Source: Diaporthe sp. PMI_573 (taxonomy: Eukaryota; Ascomycota; Sordariomycetes; Diaporthales; Diaporthaceae). From it: DNA of 64,000 nt. Of this stretch, positions 52,903 to 64,000 are shown in pieces. Under the pieces are notes generated by a model. The model had not been told where the DNA came from. It did not search any database and saw only the letters and a list, made by a program, of their open reading frames with translations. Position 1 is the first letter of the stretch. Each line of letters begins with the position of its first letter. The stretch is from positions 372,001 through 436,000 of the forward strand of contig JAJTUP010000010.1 in the NCBI GenBank assembly GCA_021399435.1, in the 5' to 3' direction. The position numbers and the translations under genes were made by a program.

Positions 52903-54648
52903 GTAACAGAATTAGTCTCCGTGCTCAAGTGCTTCATTCGTATCAAGATAATGCAGCATCGTCAAAGTCTTCCGTGACATCTCAACATCAGATACAAAAA
53001 AGCAAAGCAAAGCAAAGCCACGAGTAGTCTAAACTGGTCAATAGTTAGCTTAAGTTGTTCCTATCGTCGCGGGCTCTTCAGGCCAGACAATCCAAGCTGC
53101 CACCGCGGAGTGGCCGGAGCTGCGTCGGCCAAGATATGAAAGATCTTGCGATCAGACCAATAGGTGATGAGCTTGGCGATGACATGCTTAACCGCGAGGT
53201 ATTCGGGCCTTGACCCTGCCAGTGCCAAGCTGGGACGGACAGCCCTGGTCATGATCCATTCAGCAAGTGGAACCGAAAATGACGGAACACATCACCATTT
53301 TCTCACTCAAGGACAGATCAGAACATAATGAGACCTCGAATGGATGGTGCTTTCTGACGCGATGGATACTGTTAATTTGTGTTTCAATGAATACTGCAAG
53401 AATCCGTCTCGTTGAACATTGCTTCCAGCTGCTGGGTACGTTTCCAGAGGCCAATGCTTCCTCAGAACCTGGCAGTCCATTAACGGCATTCGAATAACCG
53501 TCTCGATAGCTTCAGTCTAGCGTGACAGCTGAGACTTAGGGCTGAGACTGGATGGTACCATTGAACAGCATGAAGCATATCGTCCCGCGTGGGGTTGCCC
53601 ATGGGGAAAGAGAGAAGAATTCAGCGACAGCAGGTTGTGACGGGTATTCTTACATCCTCAACCAACAAAATGCCACAACACATGGCGTGTTCTAGCGCCC
53701 TTCTAGCCCCCTTCTACGGCAGCAGCCCTTCCAGGACTAGCTTGACACATCTAGATGGGCCGATAATGTCGTCTCCGCATGCCGTGATAGGACCAATCGG
53801 TGGGTCTGGGGTTGCTTTCCGGGGCAGATTGGGGAAAAGTCGGAGGCAAAATGACGGGACAGAGTTGACGGAGCTCTGCTGTGCGTCCACACCCAAGACC
53901 CTTCCAAGACAAACGGCCGTACTCCCAAGACCTGAGGACTCCGCAGCGGCGCCGCCGAATCAAGCGAGGATTTGGACGGCTGCACAGAGCGCAGGTCGCT
54001 CCTCACTGCTCGCCGCCGGGCACCCCACCCGCCGAGACGCCTAATGCCAAACCTTACCACGCTGGCCACGGGTGCCATGCGAGATTACCTGGCAGGCCTG
54101 GCCAGCCCCGTCACCGGCGCATTATTCGGCGCCATCAGGGGTTTTACACTCATCCCCTTCACGTCTCTCATTGGTTCGTCCTTGCAACTCCCGCCGCATG
54201 GTAGAGCCTCACACACATCATCACCGGCCACTCCATGCTTGGGTGCTCTTGGCCCCCAGGGCCACATGGGGGGGGGGGGGGAATGGGACGCATTGTCCAG
54301 GCAGGACGGCTCCCGCGTGAGTGTTCGACGTGAGGTCCATGCGTCAGCTGCTAGACCCCATACTCCAGATCTTCAACTCCAGAGTAGTGGGCCTGGGGAA
54401 ATGTCGCATGAATCAGGTCTCATTACAATCGGGCCGGATGTATAAAGCTTCACGGTGCCCAACTCCTTTTTGGCACGAGCCTTTTATGGACCTCATCCGC
54501 ATCGTGGGCTTCATCTTCACGTTCGGCTTCATCAATCATCATACATCCGGGGCAATTTGTGAATAGAGGCACTACTTTAGCCATTTCTTCATAAAAACAC
54601 ATTTGTTTATACTCTTAATACTCCACAAGTCCCCCACAACCCACCAAC
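52903..54648. other. 1.7-kb interval; promoter side of the sugar transporter
   Basis: No gene supported. Short frames overlap on both strands at 53.6-54.4 kb, as expected for GC-rich upstream DNA. A run of about ten G lies near 54270. Confidence 0.45.
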
Positions 54649-56120
54649 ATGGCTGGTGGTGGTATGCCCATCTCCACCGGCACGGTCGCCGGTGGCTACC
54701 TGACCGGAAAGGCCCTGATCTTTCCGCTGTCACTTGTCATCTCTCTGTTCTTCCTGTGGGGCTTCAGTTATGGTCTGCTGGATGGTAAGCATTTATCCCA
54801 ATACTACTAGCACGTGGAGGTCGCGTCCAAAACACTAACAGTGTTTACACAGTCTTGAACAAGCACTTCCAGAATGTCCTCGATGTCTCCCGTCTCGAGT
54901 CGACCGGACTGCAGGTCATGTACTTTGGCGGAGGTTACCTGCTCTTCTCCCCCATCGCAGCCGAGGTCCTCAAGCGACGCAGCTACAAGTTCACAATCAT
55001 CATGGGCCTGTGCCTGTACTCCCTAGGCGCCATCATGTTCTGGCCGACAGCACACTTCACGACACCCGAGAACAAAAAGGCAGCCTTCGGCGGCTTCCTC
55101 GTCTGCACCATGATCATCGCCTGCGGCCTCGCCACCCTCGAGACCAGCGCCAACTCGTACGCCGTCGTCATCGGTAACCCGGCCACCGCGTCCGCCCGGC
55201 TGCAGTTCTGCCAGTCGTGGAACGGCGTCGCGTCCTTTATCGGCCCGCTCATCGCCTCCAAGGCCTTCTTCTCGGACGAGGGGTCACAGGACCTCACGTC
55301 CGTGCAGTACGTCTACCTGGCCGTCGCGTGCGCCGGCGCCGCAGTCGCGGTGCTCTTCTTCTTCGCCAAGCTGCCCGAGGTCTCGGAGGAGGTCATCGAG
55401 GGCACCTCGACCGCCGACAACCCGGCCGCCGACAGCGACGAGGGTATCGGCGCAGGCCCGCTCTACAAGCAGTACAACCTGCTCGCTGCCGTCGCAGCGC
55501 AGTTCTGCTACGTCGGGTCCCAGGTCACGATCGCGGCCTTCTTTATCAACTACGCCACTGAGAACGCACACTTCGTGGAGGCCCAGGGGTCGCAGATGCT
55601 GTCATACGGCCTCATCGCCTTCACCATTGGCCGCTTCGTCGCCACCGCCCTGGCGACCGTCTTCCAATCCGACTTCATCATGATCATCTACTCGGCTATT
55701 GCTATTGCCATGACAGCATACGTCTCGGTCGGCAGCGGCGCCGCGGCCGTCGGCGTGTTGATCACAATCTTCTTCTTCATGGCGCCAATGTACCCGATCC
55801 TCTTCTCCCTGGGGACCGCAAACCTCGGCCCACACACCAAGCGCGGAGCCGGTATCATGGTGATGGGCGTCTCGGGTGGAGCCGTCCTGCCACCGATCCA
55901 GGGCGCCATTGCAGACTCCGCCTCGACGCGGATCAGCTACATCGTGCCGCTTGTCGGGTTCGTCTTTGTCTTGTTCTATGTCGTGGGCCACTGGCTGCGC
56001 ACAGGGCGACACATCATGCGCGTCAAGGAGGTCGTGGCCACGACCCCTGAGGCTGCCCTCGCTGCCGGCGAGAAGGGTGATTTTGAGAATGTTGAGGTTG
56101 CCGGCGACCGCAAGGTTTGA
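54649..56120 (+). CDS. MFS sugar transporter, L-fucose permease (FucP)-like
   Basis: Two exons (54649-54784 and 54853-56120) with a 68-bp intron give 467 residues. The first helix (FPLSLVISLFFLWGFSYGLLDVLNKHFQ) spans the splice; shown in two parts: SLFFLWGFSYGLLD and VLNKHFQNVL, which is the hallmark first helix of the FucP family of proton-coupled L-fucose/hexose symporters. Helix 4 carries LETSANSYAVVIG and the following loop NPATASARLQFCQSWNGV, also typical. Twelve membrane segments are expected, in the plasma membrane. A short N-terminus and a cytoplasmic tail of about 40 residues. The substrate is a sugar by family; which one is open. Codon use is strongly C-ending, suggesting good expression. 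Confidence 0.9.
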
Positions 56121-56570
56121 GAGAGGTTTTTCTATTTAGAATTCCCGTCTTGTAGACAATTGTCTAGATTCCACTCCTGATTTAAAGATGTCGGTTGGAA
56201 GCGGTCAATGATACAAGACCGAGGCATATAGAAACTCAAACAAAAGAATAATTTTCGAGACACCGTGCAAATTCTCTACCATCAATATGAGACTTCGTAC
56301 AGTGCCAGTGGTTCTCCCGACAGTGTCCGCAAAATGCCATTCCATCACGGCCCCCATCCGATCCGCCCGGGTCCACAATCGGGAGCTACCCCAACTTTCA
56401 CGGTAAGCTATCCGGTAGTTAGGTCTCCCATACGGGGCCGTAAAACGACACTGCCCCATTTCATCACTTCAGCATACTTGGTATCCTCAAGAGGCAGGCG
56501 AAGCATTGCAATCAACAGCACGAATTCATCACACCTGACCGTCTGCACATTCAAGCTCTGGCGACTAGAC
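56121..56570. other. intergenic, no gene seen
   Basis: The 3' flank of the transporter and the promoter of the next gene. Confidence 0.5.
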
Positions 56571-57283
56571 ATGGCAGATTACACTGGCGGCTCGGAGCCC
56601 CTCGGCACCGTTCACCCTAACCAAGAGAAGCTCCTGAATCAAATCTCAGCTTTCCTATCCGAGGTCGAGAACCTGTGAGTCCTCGCTTCATGAGAAGCCA
56701 TCACCACACGCCGTTGCCCCAGTCCATACACTAACCAGCCGACAGCACACCAGGCAAGTCCCTCGAGGACCACCTCAACAAATCCTACGGCCCAGGCACC
56801 CCGCACTACGACACACTCGCCAGCCTCATCAAGTCCGGGCTGGATGAGGGCTGGGTCGCCAACATCCCCATCGACGGGTCCCGCTACCGCCGCTCCCGCG
56901 TCTCCCCGCCGACCGAGGCGACACGCTTCTGCTCTGTGACAACTGTCTATATGGCCCCCGTGGACGGCGAGGAGGACTTCAAGGGCCAGTACCACGCGCA
57001 CCCATATGGCGAGATCAACTGCGTCATCCCAATCGACGAGGGCGCGGAGCTGGCTGGTCTGAACGGGTGGATGGGCAAGGGGTGGACGAGCCCGCGTGAG
57101 TGTTGTTCGTTCCTGACTTTTAACGAAGTGGTCATATCTAACGGTCGATCCTCGCACCCAGATCCCGGTAGCCATCATTATCCTCAGTGTCGCAGGGGCG
57201 GCGTCGTGGCGCTGTTCTTTCTCCCGGCTGGTAGGATCAGCTATGATGCCAAGCCTGAGGATGCGATGCCTCCTGGTACTTGA
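56571..57283 (+). CDS. DUF4863 / p-hydroxylaminobenzoate lyase-like protein
   Basis: Three exons (56571-56674, 56746-57095, 57162-57283) give 191 residues. After a helical N-terminal 60 residues, a small cupin-like domain follows: TVYMAPVDGEEDFKGQYHAH, PYGEINCVIPID, and after splice 2 PHPGSHHYP with ALFFLPAGRISYD. The histidines and glutamate in HAHPYGE and GSHHYP are likely metal ligands. The domain is the one found in bacterial PnbB, which removes ammonia from 4-hydroxylaminobenzoate to give protocatechuate in nitrobenzoate breakdown; fungal members are uncharacterised. Splice 2 is required, since without it the domain is interrupted by an unrelated frame. It stands between a sugar transporter and a cutinase, with no further aromatic-degradation gene in view. 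Confidence 0.8.
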
Positions 57284-57437
57284 CCTGGTGCACTTTTCAT
57301 GGCTGAGGGACGAGATCGTGAGGATGGGTTGCACACGTCACACAGATGTATAGTATTACGGTCCTCTACAGTCCGGATCAGTGTCCTCTAAATGAAACAC
57401 TCCATGCAAATGTCGGTGTCAAATTACCCAGGCGGCT

Positions 57438-58348
57438 CTATAACAACAAAAACATCAAGCTCCCACAGGCCGTTGCAAATGCCGCTGATAGCATCTGCGA
57501 CTGTCCCATCCCTGCTTTGAAAGAGTAGCCACTACTAGTAGAAGAGTCCGTCGAATTCGATGTGCTATTGTCGTTCCTGGCTCCAGAGTCAACCTCGTTG
57601 AACTGGCTGATGACAAAAGACGTAGCGTCGTTCAGGTAAGCCGTGTTGTTGAAGTATGACCCGTGGACCCTAGAGCTGTTCCCGCTGTCGCAGTAGAGGT
57701 CATTGGAGTCGCACCACGAGCGCATCTTGCTCGTATAAGGCTCGCACGCCGTGACGTTGTTCCTCACGAATATCTAAACCGTACAAAGTCAGCCCTTGGA
57801 CCGCCTGAAGAGTCTTACAAACTGGTCACACGGAACGCATGCATGCTTACCCCGTTCTTGGTGGCATTGCCCTCGTTAAACGAAGCATTCACAGAATGAC
57901 TGGGATCACCAAACATAATGACAGCAACAATATTCTCCTCGTACTCGGGCCCGAGATCCGGTGTATCGGGGAACAAGGTACCCGTGCCATCATCGGTCCC
58001 GCAAAGCGTATCCGCCGTGACCTGCGCGCCCTGCGAGAAGCCCAGCAGCGCGATCTTGCCCTGAGGGCACGCAGCCACCCGGTCCTTGATGGCCTTGGTC
58101 ATAGCCGCCACGCCCTCGGACTCGGAGGTGGTGTAGTTGGCAAAGGTGGCCGGGTAGACGATCGGCTCGATGGTGGAGTCTGGGATCGCGTCCGACACGT
58201 TGCGGGCGACGACGCCGACGCGGCCGGTCCCGGGGTCCTCGCCTGTTGCGCGGGCGACGATCATGTACAGGCCGTCTGTGCAGTTTGATGAGGCGTCCTG
58301 GGCGGCCGCGAGGCCTGCCGCGGCCAGGATTAGCGCGGATGGACGCAT
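57438..58348 (-). CDS. cutinase (CE5 family), probably GPI-anchored
   Basis: Two exons (57851-58348 and 57438-57773) around a 77-bp intron (GTAAGC ... TTTAG) give 277 residues. A signal peptide (MRPSALILAAAGLAAAQ) is followed by the alpha/beta hydrolase domain. The nucleophile serine is in LLGFSQGAQV, and the other catalytic residues fit the aspartate in SNDLYCDSG and the histidine in RVHGSYF. Several paired cysteines are present. Cutinases hydrolyse the cutin polyester of plant cuticles. Unlike most secreted cutinases this one continues into a Ser/Thr/Asn-rich spacer and a C-terminal hydrophobic stretch (MLSAAFATACGSLMFLLL), which predicts a GPI anchor and thus a wall- or membrane-bound enzyme. 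It converges with the DUF4863 gene, with 154 bp between the stops. Confidence 0.9.
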
Positions 58349-59103
58349 GGTGAGTGATGTAATATGTCGTGTGGCGCAAGCGACAGTTAATCGCTACGGA
58401 TGCAGTCGGCGTCCTCTATGAATCTCAGGATGAACAGAAAAAGATCCTGAGTTGCCAAAATGAAAGCATCAGAATGGTGCATTCATCTGAACTTGCCAAA
58501 CATCCAGATGATGTGTATATGTCTCTGAGAACAGTTCCGTTGCAGCCGGTGCCAGGGATCATTCCGATGTCCCGAACCTCGGTAGACTAACAAACAGTAG
58601 TCTGGAGCAATTTTGGAGACCTGCCTAACGGGGAACAGGCTCGCGTGCTTAGCACGCCCCATGACCAAGACCGGATGACTCGAACACATACGCGGCCCTG
58701 GCTACTTGGCGCTATGGCTTATCATCCTAATCTCAATAAGGACTTTGTCCGATAGCCAACCCGTAGGTGGTTTCCTTTTTAATTCGTGTACGTACGCTTC
58801 TTAAGCAGTATGTAGGCGGTCCCTTCATACAGTGGTAAACGCTTAAACACCCATCATTTTTTTTTTTAAAAAAAAAAAACAATGCCGATAACAGTAGGTT
58901 TGGAATACGATTGTGGCACGTGGCCCAGAAAACATAGACAGCCTTGTTCTCCTTTAGAGTACTCGATTAAACGACTTGGATACGATTGGCCAATCCTGCC
59001 ACGTCAAATAGAGCACAAATAACGTCGTAAAACTATTCCAAATCAATTCAGCTATCTGCAGAAGGGGTTGAGAGGAGGGCACAGGAGGTTTGAGTGGCAA
59101 TCC
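58349..59103. other. intergenic with a T/A tract and a short dispersed repeat
   Basis: No gene supported. At about 58812-58839 lies GTAGGCGGTCCCTTCATACA, nearly the same as upstream of the GMC gene. A run of T followed directly by a run of A (about twelve each) lies at about 58857-58880. Confidence 0.5.
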
Positions 59104-60319
59104 TCAAGGGTCAAAGAAGTATGATGGACGCCCCTGCCTCTTCCTGTCAGGCTCCAGCTCCATTATCTCTTTCTCGTGATAAGCCCAGAGCCTAGATGTG
59201 GGAGTAATCTGTCGGTTTGTTTCCATAGCTGCAGTCAAAAAGGCCTCATCGAAAGGCTCGCCCGCCTCTTTCTTTGCTAACTCTCTTCGAATATTAATCT
59301 CTTCGATTCTTTCCGGCCAGTCGTAGGCGTTGATGACATCCTTTGCACGCGGACGTGGTCCTTCGGGGATCTCATGGCGATTTCGCCAAATGTGGTGCTT
59401 AACCCTGCCATCATAAGGATGCCAACGCCATCTATTATCTGGGGTAATCTCGATAGGAAACGGACAATGATTATGGTCCGGTGTTGGAGATAATAGGTAA
59501 TGTACCAAGCCGTCAAACTGCTCCTTTGTGGGCGGTGCAATAGTAATGCCAGTGCGTCCTCCACGGCCGCTATGCAGATAGATACCATTGCACTGTCTGT
59601 TAGATTAGCAGGGTAGGAATACTTAGTGAAGGCGCGCTGAAAGTACTCACCTCTTCTTCGCTCTCGCCACGATCAAAAAGAACAACGCCACCAAAAATTT
59701 GCGTTTCTGCCCAGTACCCAACAATGTCTGCAAGTCCACTGGGATATCGAGACCACTCTATATACCTACCATTCCAGAAGAGCGTAGGTGGAGGCAAGAC
59801 TTTCCGGTCGAGAGACTTTTCCGGGAGGCTTGCAAGCTTTTCAGAAAGCCATTCCTCGTGCTCCCGATGTTTATGGACTCCAGCATCCATCTGATATAGG
59901 TGAACGGCTATATCATGACAGACACTAGCAACTAGTTCAAGAAGCCGTATCTTCCACGCTATAGATCCTGGCGAGGTTTCTTGATATGCTTGCAAGGTCT
60001 GTATTTATGTAATCAGATTGTTGAAATTGGTAAATTCTCTGTCGGGCATACTAACATTGGGGTCAAAAGCTAGGTTAAGCACATTGAAGTCTGAGCGAAA
60101 CGCCCTTGCCTTCTCTAGAGAACCAGGACACAACACCTTATGGTCTGAGACGGCCAGACCTTCTCTAAAGTAATAATCGGCGGCGTAGACGTCGCTTGTA
60201 GGCTGCCCATCGATGATTTGGGCATATGTAAACTCGCTGATTGGCGCGGAAAGGAAATTGATCAGGGCTCGGCGCAATGGCTGGAGATGCTCCATTCCGA
60301 GATGCTCTGGTGATTGCAT
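59104..60319 (-). CDS. unrecognised three-exon protein
   Basis: Exons 60056-60319, 59651-59998 and 59104-59592 (introns 57 and 58 bp) give 366 residues in a clean frame. The start is MQSPEHLGMEHLQPLRRALI. The protein has no signal peptide or membrane helix; it is rich in Trp and aromatic residues (FWNGRYIEWSRY, NRWRWHPYDGRV) and has charged helical stretches (HKHREHEEWLSEKL, EINIRRELAKKEAGE). Splice 2 joins ESEEE to CNGIYLHSGRGGRTG. I do not recognise a domain or catalytic motif. Its start is only 270 bp from a CCGCCCACCCAG repeat copy and the AT-rich block, so it may be a repeat-associated, multi-copy accessory gene, but this is conjecture. Confidence 0.6.
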
Positions 60320-60587
60320 GGCGCACAGTCAACTTGGAACACCAAAGGGAGATATGCAGGCAAAGGAGGTGTTGAGTGGAAGTTCAACGAGGCTTACTTG
60401 TCGATCAGTGATGGCGGAACGAAGGCAGGTGGTTTGATGGCCGGGGCAAAGCGGAGGGTTGATGTTGGTTTAGCGAAGTTCACAGCAGTGGATCTCAGAA
60501 AGTGGGCCAATTGCGGCTCAGGAAACCAAGAACCCTTGTCCTGTGCGAACGATTTCGATTGACATCTCTTGCTCTTGAGGATCATCT

Positions 60588-60640
60588 CAGCCAGCGTCCG
60601 CCCACCCAGTATTTTACTTTCCGCCCACCCAGTACTTGCT
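60588..60640 (+). repeat. CCGCCCACCCA repeat, copy 2
   Basis: CAGCCAGCGTCCGCCCACCC then TTTCCGCCCACCCAGTACTT, the same order and strand as at 30222-30295, more than 30 kb away. Confidence 0.55.
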
Positions 60641-60719
60641 TTTTGGAGCAGAACACTGCAAAAACCAAAGTACCCCGAGTAAGTCAGCAACCCAATATAA
60701 CTATAACCCTACTTTTTAA

Positions 60720-60960
60720 CGTGTAAATTATTTTTTAAATATATCCTATAGGATTATTAAAAATTATACTTAGATAAAATATAAAGGATTTTATTTATAG
60801 CATAACTATAGCTATTAAATATATTAATATTAGGTAGGCAAAAAGCTTATACTAAATACTAGTATTAAATAAATAAAAAGTTTATATTAAATACTAGTAT
60901 TAAGTAGGCAGAAAGCTTATGTTATAAACTAATACAATGGCACTAAGAAGACCCATTTAA
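60720..60960. repeat. AT-rich DNA with about 36-bp tandem repeats
   Basis: At about 60846-60925 units around AAAGCTTATACTAAATACTAG and AAAGTTTATATTAAATACTAG follow one another in tandem; the surroundings are strongly AT-rich and non-coding. Confidence 0.65.
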
Positions 60961-61023
60961 GTAATCCAAACAACCCAGACCGGCTGCTATAATGCCAGCC
61001 CCGCGGCACTAGTTGGCAGAGTT

Positions 61024-61535
61024 ACGGGACACGCTAAGACCAGGGTTAGGGTTAGAGACCTATGTTAAACGGAAACGCTCAAGGTATAGGCACTACACGT
61101 AGGGAGTTACCCTAGACTTCACGTAAGGAGTTACCCTAGACCTTATGCTAGTGGCGTGCATACTGAAATATGAGTTTGGTGGCCGTAAGTCGATTTTTTG
61201 GTCTGTTTTAAGACCCTAACTTCATACCTCTACATTACCCTTATTTCTTACCCAAAAAGCATGTAACTTAGTTCATTAGATAGCCTGATTTCTATAGTTT
61301 ATCTGTATTTAGTTTGGTTACTGTCAAGGTTAGAGTTGGCTGGCTATTTAAAGCTAAAGATAGTAGGTCTGAGGGCCGAATTTTCCGGCCTCGCCATTCC
61401 TGCACCAGAGCCAACCCTTGCATGCCTGCGGGTAAGATAATGTCGGAGGGACTGTAAGGAGGGCTAACAGAAGCCCACTTAAATTTAATACAAAGTTGTC
61501 TAGTCTATTTTTAAGTGTCTAAAGAAGCCTCCAGG
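61024..61535 (-). repeat. dispersed repeat family, copy C (inverted)
   Basis: The reverse complement carries, in order, GTGGGCTTCTGTTAGCCCTC, AATAGCCAGCCAACTC, TGGGTAAGAAATAAGGGTAA, GGCCACCAAACTCAT and CGTTTCCGTTTAAC, as in copy B. It also has a duplicated TAGGGTAACTCC element shared in part with copy A. Confidence 0.75.
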
Positions 61536-62596
61536 CACCCTACTGCTACCTGACTACCATTTAATCTACTAACCTTTAGACCTCTAAAAAAAGATAATCT
61601 TATACTTATTATTAATAAGTAAAGAAATTACTTATTGTTTAAAAAGTTAATATATTGCTAGTTTGGTTTCTATATTATTAACTCTATTTCCTTAAATAAT
61701 ATATATAAGCTTTAAATGCTAAATAGGGCTAAAGTTAGAGAAATATATTTATCTTAAAGGCTTAAAAAGTTTATTAGATATAATAAAATTTAGAAACCAA
61801 AAGTTTTGCTTTTATAGACAGAAAACCTACCAAAGATTAAAATTATAGAATATAAGCTCTAATAAATATACTTATATAATGTTTTCTTAAATCTATTTTT
61901 ATCTATAGCTAATATAGAAATTAATGACGGTAAGGACAACCCTAATTAATATTAAGACTTTTTAGATGTTTTATTATAAGAGATATCTATAAATATATTT
62001 TACTTAATAGGGTTAATTTCTATATCGTTTTCTAAGAACTTAGAAACCTCTTCTTTTAACTATTTCGGTATTATAATATAATCTTAAATATAGCAGCTAT
62101 ATTATTAACTACTATAATTTAACTAGTATATTAATATTTTAATAATTAAGATAAACGACTTTTGCCGATTAGACTATTAATTAGGCTTCTAAACTTTTTG
62201 CTTTTCTTTTATTTAATATTTTGCCTTTATTTTATTATTCCAAAAGGGGGGGGGTCCTTTTGTCTATAATATATTATAGACTATATTAAAAAATACTATT
62301 AATTAGTATAGTAGTTTTAATAGCTAATTAGAATGGCTATTTATAATAATTAAGTTTAATAAAATAAATAAAGCAGTCTATTATAGACTGCTTATTCTTT
62401 TTATATCTTCTGCCTATTTTATATTATTATTTCTATAACTACTATAAAAAAATCTTAGGCCTTTTTTCTTTTATTTATTACCTTATAACCTTATTCTTAC
62501 TTTAATTAAAGCCTAATATATATTTATTTTAGTATTATATAATTTATAAAGTTTAAAATATAAAAATTAATTACTTATTACAAGAATAAAAAATAG
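61536..62596. repeat. AT-rich, RIP-like degenerate DNA
   Basis: Very AT-rich, full of TpA and stop codons in all frames. It has a G-run hairpin at about 62241-62263 (CAAAAGG ... CCTTTTG). No gene. Confidence 0.7.
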
Positions 62597-64000
62597 TTGT
62601 TGGAATAGCACTAAGGCTAATCGCATATAGCCATATTGGCTAGGGAGGATAACTAATCCAGCAAGAGAGTGTATACAGACCTCTTAGGTCTGCGTGCAAG
62701 CTTCCCCGCTTGTTTTATAGTTTAGACAGATATTAACAAATTCAGAACCAATTGCATAGATACATACGTACATACATTACACCATATAGCAAAAGCCATT
62801 TAACGCTAATTAGTAATTACTTGGTACAATTACAGATTAGCAAGAGTAAAGAGACAAGTACCGGTACGACCCCATAGATGTATCTGCCAAACAATAATTG
62901 GAATGCAGAAGTAACTAGAGTTGCATGCTTGTACTAAGAGCCCAGAGGATACCTTAACTTTCCTGCCTAGTTAGGGAGGAAGAGGGATACTCTAGAAGAC
63001 AAAATCTTCTCTATTTTATACAAATCAAGACTGCTATACTAAACACCAGACGGAACGTATCTATAGTTAAGACCTTATACGACTAGGAAAAAGCAGTATA
63101 TACTAATATATAATAAAAAAGATACTGTGCAAACTAATTGAAAACACTAAACAGTATGTTATCCTCTAATATACCAGAATTATCGGCTTCAGCTATAGCA
63201 GCTGGTATAAGTAGCTAAGAAAGAAGTAGAGTAACGTACAAAGAGATAAGCTTGGGAAGCATTATATTACTAAGTATGTAGCAAGGTGCAACAGAACTAA
63301 GATACTGGGACCTAGAGATTAATCTAGACAACCCACCATCTAACAGATAAATCAACACCTACTTTACACAAGTTATAATGAATATAGTCCACCTAGACCT
63401 TAGTAGAAACAGCATATTAGAATCTCTAGCTAATACCTTTAAGGGATAGACTGCCTACTAATTCGACCAAGTTAATTATATATTTAAGAAAACACTCCTA
63501 AATATTATTGCAGGAAAAGGGATCCCTATACCAAAGGATTCCTATATAAGTCAGATTATACAAATTATTAAAGCCAAGAAAGTAAGAGAAGATTTTTTAT
63601 TTCCTATACAGGAACCGAGCAGAGCTTCTATACGATAAATAATCGAATATTTCTAACCACCCTCGAGAGTTTAATTATACGAGACAACGAGAAACCAACA
63701 AGTACCTACGGCTAAGATATAGCCTACACGATAAGCACCTCTAGGTACCAGATATATACAAGAGGTAGGCAACTTCCTACAACAGTATAGTATAGTACTT
63801 ACAGTAAATTCAGTCTATATAGATAATACACCGTACAACCTACCTCTAACTTAAATTGTCTATAATAGGCTAATAGAACCTTAGTAAATCTCTACCTTCT
63901 AAAAAGGGTAGAGAAGAGATTAAAACTATACCAGCAAGCCCTATAACCTATTATATAATAAAGTATAAATCTTTATTAGCTATTATAGGCAACTGTAAAT
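62597..64000 (+). mobile_element. probable decayed Ty1/copia-type LTR retrotransposon (partial)
   Basis: The start TGTTGGAATAGCACTAAGG resembles the 5' end of copia LTRs (TGTTGGAAT...). It is followed by less AT-rich DNA whose frames hold gag-like fragments broken by many TAA and TAG codons. The element runs to the window edge, so the second LTR cannot be seen. Identification rests on the LTR-like start and the pattern of decay only. Confidence 0.35.

Noticed and set aside
53589..54445. Overlapping plus-strand frames of 150-157 codons before the sugar transporter
   Set aside because: Three frames overlap in GC-rich upstream DNA and none shows domains or coding-like composition; read as promoter/5' flank.
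61040..61062. Interstitial telomere-like GGGTTAGGGTTAG
   Set aside because: Only about two units, embedded in a dispersed repeat copy; no evidence of a chromosome end or fusion.

Overview
The window is nuclear DNA of a filamentous ascomycete (Pezizomycotina), probably a plant-associated Sordariomycete-like fungus. The evidence is many short GT-AG introns (46-135 bp) with CTAAC/CTGAC-like branch points, lineage-typical families (PTH11-like receptor, RGS-LOV photoreceptor, DUF3176, UstYa/DUF3328, HET, cutinase), and AT-rich blocks that look like RIP-degraded repeats. The species cannot be fixed by eye. All exon structures were built by hand from splice signals and frame continuity; coding lengths were checked to be multiples of three. 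No tRNA, rRNA or CRISPR was recognised.

Layout. 1-22 kb is sparse: a PTH11-like receptor cut by the left edge, an intronless RGS-LOV blue-light protein (1796-3952), a small cysteine-containing secreted protein (4297-4910), a DHA1-type MFS transporter (8087-10078), a DUF3176 pseudogene with a stop and a frameshift (13182-15189), a secreted epimerase-like protein (16114-17146) and a PPPY-motif protein (18542-19504), with 1-3 kb stretches of unassigned sequence between them. 22.4-29.9 kb holds an APH-like kinase and then a compact probable biosynthetic cluster: a BcABA3-like (alpha-ionylideneethane synthase family) sesquiterpene synthase divergent from a cytochrome P450, followed by a FAD monooxygenase.

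30-42 kb is repeat-rich. It carries a complete, apparently very young Ty3/gypsy chromovirus (30975-36862): two 204-bp LTRs identical by eye, a 5-bp target duplication, intact gag and pol, a chromodomain, a Tf1-style self-priming site and a hairpin at the gag/pol junction. Next to it are minisatellites, copies of a dispersed repeat, a tiny secreted peptide gene (37669-37860) and, divergent from it, a UstYa-type (DUF3328) gene (38490-39605).

42-60 kb is gene-rich again: a GMC alcohol-oxidase-like enzyme, a fragment of a D-serine dehydratase-like gene, a 2183-residue protein that joins a GHKL ATPase (NO VEIN/sacsin-like) to a C-terminal HET domain (45901-52902), a FucP-like sugar transporter, a DUF4863 protein, a GPI-type cutinase and an unrecognised three-exon gene. 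From 60.6 kb to the end the DNA is AT-rich with repeat copies and what looks like a decayed Ty1/copia element.

The strongest leads are the ATPase-HET fusion (a possible allorecognition or immune-type protein), the ABA3-like cluster with an unusual enzyme set, and the peptide/UstYa pair as a possible minimal RiPP locus.
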